Source: Geodermatophilaceae bacterium
Lineage (GTDB): Bacteria; Actinomycetota; Actinomycetes; Mycobacteriales; Geodermatophilaceae
Assembly (NCBI GenBank): GCA_013811975.1
Contig: JACCUF010000142.1
Span: 1 to 7,625 of the forward strand
DNA length: 7,625 bases
Direction of reading: 5' to 3'
Below are positions 1 to 7,625 of the stretch, piece after piece. Each line of letters starts with the position of its first letter. Position 1 is the stretch's first letter. The notes beneath the pieces were generated by a model. It was not told where the DNA came from. It did not search any database and worked only from the letters and a program-made list of their open reading frames with translations. A program made the translations under genes and the position numbers.

Positions 1-301
1 TGACTCCGTAGGCCATGTTCTGCGCGTAACACGAACAAGTGGCGTGATTGTCGCCGCAGATACCGCAGATCCGGCTGGTGATGAAGTGGGAGTCGCGCGG
101 GTCCTTGCCCTTCATGAAGATCGAGTAGCCGCGGAAGATCGAGGAGGTGCTGTGGCACTCCACGACCTCCTTCTGCTTGAAGTCGATCTTGGTGTAGATG
201 CCGAGACTCCCCACGATCCGGGTTACCGGATCCCAGGCCATTTCGACCAGGTCGTTGCCGTTGTCTCGCTTGAGGGTGGGGCTGGGAATCGTCGACGTCA
301 T
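1..301 (-). CDS. hhyL: [NiFe]-hydrogenase large subunit, group 1h (high-affinity type), N-terminal part
   Basis: This is the catalytic subunit that holds the NiFe(CN)2CO centre and splits H2. Only the first 100 residues are visible; the frame is open at position 1, so the gene continues beyond the left edge. The ATG at 301 is preceded by GAGAGG (308-313) with a 6-base spacer, which supports this start. The L1 nickel-binding motif lies at residues 77-86 (R-I-C79-G-I-C82-G-D-N-H86) and continues ATCSCYAQNMAYGV. This extended form is, from memory of the family, typical of actinobacterial group 1h/5 enzymes such as HucL/HhyL. C79 and C82 are the N-terminal pair of Ni/bridging ligands; the C-terminal L2 pair and the endopeptidase-cleaved tail lie outside the window. 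Residues 48-50 read ECH where many other uptake hydrogenases have an EGH-like motif. It follows the small subunit after 118 bases, presumably on one transcript. Family assignment is firm; the subgroup rests on motif recognition. Confidence 0.93.
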   Translation of the reverse strand, partial: MTSTIPSPTLKRDNGNDLVEMAWDPVTRIVGSLGIYTKIDFKQKEVVECHSTSSIFRGYSIFMKGKDPRDSHFITSRICGICGDNHATCSCYAQNMAYGV

Positions 302-327
302 TACGGGCCTCTCGGCTAGTTGGCGAG

Positions 328-345
328 GGTGTCGCTCGCGACATC
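328..345 (-). promoter_or_regulatory. Short hairpin between small- and large-subunit genes
   Basis: TGTCGC and GCGACA (330-335 and 338-343) are perfect inverted repeats separated by 2 bases, extended outward by a G-U and a G-C pair. In RNA this would fold as a stem with a small loop, 27 bases upstream of the large-subunit ATG. There is no U-tract, so it is not a classical terminator. It could shield the intercistronic region from nucleases or tune translation of the large subunit. The pairing is seen directly; the role is inferred. The rest of the 302-419 gap holds only the large-subunit ribosome binding site. Confidence 0.35.
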
Positions 346-419
346 ACGCGGGGCGGGCACCACGGGGTTGGGCGGCGTTTCCAAGTACGAGGTTCGCGTT
401 AGCAGATCTGTAGTCTCGG

Positions 420-1475
<1,056 letters not shown>

Positions 1476-1530
1476 GGCTGCCAGCTCTCTGGGCCTCTAC
1501 CCGGCCCTGTCCCGGGAACCCTGATTGGCC

Positions 1531-1555
1531 CTCGGTGTGATGTACCTCTCGGTGT
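1531..1555. repeat. Direct repeat of CTCGGTGT upstream of small subunit
   Basis: CTCGGTGT occurs at 1531-1538 and again at 1548-1555, 17 bases apart (ACACCGAG in the coding sense). A GTAC...GTAC pair (1542-1545 and 1554-1557) is interleaved with it. The repeats sit over and just downstream of the candidate -10 box of the small-subunit promoter, so they could be a two-site operator or leader element. Eight-base repeats can arise by chance, so support is weak. Confidence 0.25.
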
Positions 1556-1579
1556 ACTCGGCGGCATATCAAGTGTCAA
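1551..1579 (-). promoter_or_regulatory. Candidate promoter for the hydrogenase structural genes
   Basis: In the coding sense a perfect TTGACA (-35, 1574-1579) is followed after 17 bases by TACACC (-10, 1551-1556). The -10 matches the housekeeping consensus at only 3 of 6 positions, so strength depends mainly on the -35, or an alternative sigma factor or activator is used. Transcription would begin near 1544 and leave a leader of about 68 bases before the small-subunit ATG. The 160-base gap after hypB, against zero bases between hypA and hypB, is what makes an internal promoter plausible. Not experimentally supported. Confidence 0.4.
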
Positions 1580-1620
1580 GCATTTGGCGTAGCTCACCGG
1601 GTGTTTCGGGTGAAAATGCA

Positions 1621-1632
1621 TCAATTAATTGA
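1621..1632. repeat. Perfect 12-bp AT-rich palindrome TCAATTAATTGA
   Basis: TCAATTAATTGA reads identically on both strands and lies 3 bases downstream of the hypB stop codon, about 40 bases upstream of the candidate -35 box. Ten of its twelve bases are A or T, in a window that is otherwise strongly GC-rich. Its placement suits an activator or repressor site for the small-subunit promoter. It lacks the GC-rich stem and U-run of an intrinsic terminator. The symmetry is seen directly; the function is inferred. Confidence 0.45.
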
Positions 1633-1635
1633 CCC

Positions 1636-2439
1636 TTACTTAACCTTAACCTTTATCCACTCATACCAACTTTTCAAGCCAGCTCCGCTCTTCACCGACA
1701 AAGAAACTATGTCGACGTCAGGGTTCAGGCTCCTGGCATCTCGCTGGCAGCGATCGACGTCGAAATCGACGTATGGCAGGAGGTCGATCTTGTTGATCAC
1801 GATGAGGTCAGCAGCAGCGAACATGTGCGGGTACTTCAGCGGCTTGTCGTCTCCCTCGGTCACTGAGATGACCACGACCTTGCCGGCCTCGCCGAGGTCG
1901 AACAGTGCGGGGCAGACGAGGTTGCCGACGTTCTCGACAAACAGGAGCGAACCGTCGGGCGGATTGAGCGCCTCCATGCCGCGGCGCAGCATGTCGGCGT
2001 CGAGATGGCAGCCGGCACCTGTGTTGACCTGGATCACCGCAGCCCCGGTGGCCCGGATGCGCTCGGCGTCGAACAGGGTCTCCTGATCCCCTTCGATCAC
2101 ACAGACCGTCCGCTCGCCGCCCGCCTCGCGGATCGTCCGTTCGAGCAAAGACGTCTTGCCTGATCCAGGCGAACTCATCAGGTTGATCGCGGTGATCCGG
2201 TGTTCGGCCAGCCAACCGCGATTGCCCTCCGCCAAGGAGTCGTTCTTGGCCAACAGTTCCTGCTCGATGTCGATCGTCTTGCTCTTGGTCACAGTCGCCG
2301 CCGCCGGATCAGGTGCTGCGTCGTGCGGGTGGTCGTGCGGGTGGTCGTGCGGATGATCATGATCGTGGGAATGGTCGGGCGCGCCGGGGATCCGAACCCG
2401 GACCGCGGTTGAATCTCCACAACCACACGTGACGCACAT
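1636..2439 (-). CDS. hypB: Hydrogenase nickel incorporation GTPase HypB
   Basis: HypB is a cytoplasmic SIMIBI-class GTPase that works with HypA to deliver nickel to the large-subunit precursor. The 267-residue protein starts with a high-affinity metal motif (C2, C5, C7 in CVTCGC). A His/Asp/Pro-rich segment follows at residues 22-40 with nine histidines, probably for nickel storage or buffering. The G domain has the P-loop SSPGSGKT (89-96), EGDQET (116-121), and NKID (216-219) for guanine specificity. C144, H145 (GAGCH) and C176 (NLVCP) match the G-domain metal site known from E. coli HypB. The ATG directly abuts the hypA TAG with no spacer, so the two are almost certainly translated together. 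The last residues (WIKVKVK) are encoded by unusually AT-rich DNA. Identification is very secure. Confidence 0.97.
   Translation of the reverse strand: MCVTCGCGDSTAVRVRIPGAPDHSHDHDHPHDHPHDHPHDAAPDPAAATVTKSKTIDIEQELLAKNDSLAEGNRGWLAEHRITAINLMSSPGSGKTSLLERTIREAGGERTVCVIEGDQETLFDAERIRATGAAVIQVNTGAGCHLDADMLRRGMEALNPPDGSLLFVENVGNLVCPALFDLGEAGKVVVISVTEGDDKPLKYPHMFAAADLIVINKIDLLPYVDFDVDRCQRDARSLNPDVDIVSLSVKSGAGLKSWYEWIKVKVK
2320..2355. repeat. Three tandem 12-bp units encoding the HypB His-rich tract
   Basis: GTCGTGCGGGTG occurs twice in tandem (2320-2331, 2332-2343) and a third time with one change, G to A (2344-2355). In the hypB frame each unit encodes the four-residue pattern HPHD. Near-identity at the DNA level suggests recent expansion by slippage or unequal exchange, so His-tract length may vary between strains. 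Confidence 0.85.
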
Positions 2440-2769
2440 CTAGACCACCTCCACAGACTTCACGGCCAACTCGGTCCCCGCCACCACTGCCACATCGGCG
2501 CTGCCGCACGGACACAGCAAGATCAGATCCCGCAGTTCGAAGTCCTCGCCACATTCCCTGCAGTGCGCGAGCCCCAGCGGTTCCTCGATCACCAACACGG
2601 CACCAGCCAACGGGGAGTCGGCGGCGATGAGCTCGAAGCAGAACCGTACGGAGTCTGGCACGATCCCGGACAACTTGCCGATCCGCAGGTGCACTTTGGC
2701 CACCCGGTCCGAGCCCGTGCGCTTCGTGACGACGTCGATGACGCTCTGCGTGATAGACATTTCGTGCAC
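2440..2769 (-). CDS. hypA: Hydrogenase nickel metallochaperone HypA
   Basis: HypA (109 residues) binds Ni through its N-terminal amine and His2, and hands it to the hydrogenase large subunit together with HypB. The start is GTG at 2769: it gives MHEMSIT with the essential His2, whereas the ATG three codons later would remove it. AGGGG (2777-2781) lies 7 bases upstream of this GTG. The zinc domain has C70-R-E-C73 and then C86-P-C88. The second pair is CxC, one residue shorter than the CxxC of E. coli and Helicobacter HypA. The length is close to the family norm of about 115. It is the first gene after the arginine/mpg block and is followed without a gap by hypB (TAG then ATG). Identification is secure. 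Confidence 0.96.
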   Translation of the reverse strand: MHEMSITQSVIDVVTKRTGSDRVAKVHLRIGKLSGIVPDSVRFCFELIAADSPLAGAVLVIEEPLGLAHCRECGEDFELRDLILLCPCGSADVAVVAGTELAVKSVEVV

Positions 2770-2792
2770 GCTCTCACCCCTGGACGGTTGGT

Positions 2793-2805
2793 CCCCGGCT
2801 CGGGG
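2793..2805 (-). promoter_or_regulatory. Small GC hairpin in the predicted hypA leader
   Basis: CCCCG and CGGGG form a 5-bp perfect stem with a 3-base loop, 11 bases upstream of the hypA AGGGG ribosome binding site. The hairpin would lie inside the leader of a transcript starting near 2810. It might affect ribosome access, but short GC stems are common in such DNA. Confidence 0.25.
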
Positions 2806-2816
2806 GCAGATCTAGG

Positions 2817-2845
2817 ACGCTAGGCGGCTGCGGCCGCGATCACAA
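2817..2845 (-). promoter_or_regulatory. Candidate promoter for hypA-hypB
   Basis: In the coding sense TTGTGA (2840-2845, 4 of 6 to TTGACA) is followed after exactly 17 bases by TAGCGT (2817-2822), which fits the actinobacterial TAnnnT form of the -10. Transcription would start near 2810, leaving about 40 bases of leader before the GTG. The -35 lies inside one arm of a dyad (2837-2861), a usual place for a regulator. The 177-base gap separating hypA from mpg supports an independent promoter. Inferred from sequence only. Confidence 0.4.
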
Positions 2846-2861
2846 CGCCCGGCGGTGATCG
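2837..2861. repeat. Inverted repeat CGATCAC...GTGATCG overlapping the hypA -35 region
   Basis: CGATCAC (2837-2843) and GTGATCG (2855-2861) are perfect 7-base inverted repeats. A further CGC/GCG pair inside the spacer extends the possible stem to ten pairs with a 2-base bulge. One arm covers the candidate -35 TTGTGA. It could be an operator for a dimeric regulator or, as RNA, a stem ending read-through from mpg. There is no U-tract. The symmetry is certain; the role is not. Confidence 0.45.
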
Positions 2862-2894
2862 ACTGGAACGCCGATGCGAGCGCTGCCGAGTCCC

Positions 2895-2951
2895 CATGAT
2901 CGTGAGCGCCGGCGATGCAACGTGGCTGCCCCTGGAACGCTCGAGATCATG
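2895..2951 (-). terminator. Candidate terminator or 3'-end stem of the arg-mpg transcript
   Basis: CATGATCGTGAGCG (2895-2908) and CGCTCGAGATCATG (2938-2951) can pair at 12 of 14 positions, with a 2-base internal mismatch and a 29-base loop that is itself GC-rich. The stem includes the mpg stop codon (2947-2949). No run of U follows it, so it is not a standard intrinsic terminator, although such stems without U-tracts have been proposed to end transcripts in Actinobacteria. It may instead protect the 3' end. Confidence 0.35.
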
Positions 2952-3549
2952 AGTTCGGCCGATTGCGGCTCACCGTCAGTTCACCGTGGAGCCAGAACCG
3001 CCATGGCAGGTCCGCCGCTTTCGTGATGCCTACTCTCGGCCCGGTCCGGACCTCGGCTCCTGGCGGTACCCGAGCTGGCCGGCTCAGGTACAAGGCGCAG
3101 TGCGGGTCGAGCAGACTCGCCCCGTTGTCGGCGCCGGTGATGCCCAGTGCCTGGGTGAGCCGGGCTGGGCCGCTGGCGAGCTCGATGTCGCGGCGCGCGG
3201 CCGGACGTCGACGCCGGGCTATCTCGATACCCTCGACGACTTCACCGGCCCGGAGCAGCACCGCCTCACCCGCTCCAGACGGCCCGCACACGACGTTTGC
3301 GCACCAATGCATGCCATAGATGAAGTAGACGTAGAGGGTTCCGGCTGGCCCGAACATGACTCGGTTACGCGGAGTCGGCCCGCGATGGGTGTGCGCGGCG
3401 GGATCGGTGCCATCGCCGCTGTAGGCCTCGACCTCAGTGATCCGTACGGCGACGATGCCATCAGCCGACCGGTAGGCAAGCAACCCGCCGAGCAGATGCG
3501 GCGCAGCGGACACGGCTGAGCCGGACACCGCCTCGGCCAGCTCAGTCAC
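2947..3549 (-). CDS. 3-methyladenine DNA glycosylase, AAG/MPG family
   Basis: This is a putative base-excision repair enzyme that removes alkylated purines such as 3-methyladenine. The 200-residue protein is of normal length for bacterial members. The family core is clear. TEVEAY (38-43) contains the catalytic Glu41, matching E125 of human AAG, and the intercalating-region Tyr43. H53 (AAH) matches human H136. TPRNRVMFGPAGTLYVYFIYG (59-79) is the conserved substrate-pocket block, and N85 matches human N169. SGPARLTQALGI (126-137) and GPRVGI (170-175) complete the fold. The start is GTG at 3549 with GAAGG (3559-3563) 9 bases upstream. It lies 78 bases after argH in the same direction. In many Actinobacteria this gene sits in or near the arginine region, often before tyrS; here the hydrogenase block follows instead. 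Function is well supported; true substrate range is not visible. Confidence 0.93.
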   Translation of the reverse strand: MTELAEAVSGSAVSAAPHLLGGLLAYRSADGIVAVRITEVEAYSGDGTDPAAHTHRGPTPRNRVMFGPAGTLYVYFIYGMHWCANVVCGPSGAGEAVLLRAGEVVEGIEIARRRRPAARRDIELASGPARLTQALGITGADNGASLLDPHCALYLSRPARVPPGAEVRTGPRVGITKAADLPWRFWLHGELTVSRNRPNS

Positions 3550-3627
3550 GGGGAGCCGCCTTCGTCAGCCGTCGGGGCAGGGTGCCGGCTGCCGCGCGTG
3601 GGTCGAGTCGCACGGTCGGCCGATCCC

Positions 3628-6299
<2,672 letters not shown>

Positions 6300-6301
6300 T
6301 G

Positions 6302-6840
6302 TCACTCCTTGTTCGTCGGTGCGATGGTCTGTGCGGAGTGGCGCCGGCCACGGTCGGCCAATGCGGCGAGTTCGGCCGCCAAAGCCGTGCCCCCACCCGG
6401 ATCGCGGGTGATCACCAGGACCGTGTCGTCGCCGGCGATCGTGCCGAGAACTGTCGGAAGACCCGCCTTGTCCAGCGCTGAGGCGAGGAACTGGGCGGCC
6501 CCCGGTGGGGTTCGGACGACGACCATGTTGGCGCTGGCCTCGACACCGGTCAGCAGATCGCCGAGCCGATGGGACAGAGCGTCAGGAACGCGCTTGGCCG
6601 GTCGCATCGGGGAGGCACCCTCTTGCGGCAGGACGTAGACCGCAGGTTCGCCATCAACGCCGCGTAGTTTCACCGCACCGAGCTCATCGAGGTCCCTGGA
6701 CAGGGTCGCCTGGGTGACCGCGACGCCGCTGGCCTCCAGCGCCGCCGCAAGTCCGGACTGGGAGCGGATCGTGCCCGCGTCTATGAGCTCGATGATGCGC
6801 GCGTGCCGGGCGCTGCGGGTCAACGGCGCGGTCATGGTCA

Positions 6841-6841
<1 letters not shown>
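6302..6841 (-). CDS. argR: Arginine repressor ArgR
   Basis: ArgR is a hexameric, arginine-sensing transcription regulator that represses the biosynthetic genes by binding ARG-box operators. The 179-residue product has an N-terminal winged-helix domain with the recognition helix around [18 protein letters not shown] (42-59) and a C-terminal oligomerisation/arginine-binding domain with GTIAGDDT (133-140), where the Asp pair contacts the ligand. The ATG at 6841 overlaps the argF TGA by one base (TGATG); a GTG at 6844 and an ATG at 6835 are also possible, and no good ribosome binding site separates them. An open frame continues upstream to 7144 but runs through argF in another frame and is not family sequence. 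No clear ARG box is visible here; the operator is expected upstream of the operon, beyond the right edge. Confidence 0.96.
6305..6310 (-). promoter_or_regulatory. Ribosome binding site of argG, inside the argR 3' end
   Basis: AAGGAG is formed by the last codons of argR (AAG GAG before TGA) and lies 5 bases before the TTG at 6299. It is the strongest Shine-Dalgarno match near the argG start and decides against the GTG at 6305, which overlaps it. Confidence 0.6.

Positions 6842-7625
<784 letters not shown>

Noticed and set aside
1621..1632. FNR/CRP-type operator at the AT-rich palindrome
   Set aside because: TCAATTAATTGA lacks the TTGAT-N4-ATCAA and TGTGA-N6-TCACA arrangements, so no named regulator can be assigned.

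Overview
The window is high-GC DNA with every recognisable gene on the minus strand, so transcription runs from position 7625 toward position 1. The gene order argF-argR-argG-argH followed by a 3-methyladenine DNA glycosylase is typical of Actinobacteria. GTG and TTG starts, tight overlaps and GC-rich third codon positions fit that assignment. I cannot name a genus from the sequence alone.

Right half (about 2947-7625): the 3' part of an arginine biosynthesis operon. It holds ornithine carbamoyltransferase (argF, cut by the right edge), the arginine repressor (argR), argininosuccinate synthase (argG) and argininosuccinate lyase (argH). The genes overlap or nearly touch, which suggests translational coupling. 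Together they convert ornithine to citrulline, argininosuccinate and arginine under ArgR control. An AAG/Mpg-type DNA glycosylase follows argH after 78 bases and probably rides on the same transcript.

Boundary (2770-2946): a 177-base non-coding stretch with a long imperfect inverted repeat across the mpg stop codon (candidate transcription end), a second dyad overlapping a candidate -35 box, a plausible -10, and a small hairpin in the expected leader of hypA.

Left half (1-2769): a [NiFe]-hydrogenase locus. hypA and hypB (nickel insertion) are fused stop-to-start. After a 160-base gap with a consensus -35 box and a perfect AT-rich palindrome come the small subunit and, 118 bases further on, the first 100 residues of the large subunit. 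The small subunit has no Tat signal, and an Asp replaces the second Cys of the usual proximal-cluster CxxC. The large subunit L1 motif (RICGICGDNH...) also fits the group 1h (formerly group 5) high-affinity hydrogenases of Actinobacteria, such as Huc of Mycobacterium smegmatis, which oxidise atmospheric H2. HypA and HypB would load Ni into this enzyme.

No tRNA, rRNA, CRISPR array, transposase or attachment site was seen. The biology is mostly recognisable. The less-explained parts are the hydrogenase regulatory intervals, the hyp-first layout and the junction with the arginine operon.
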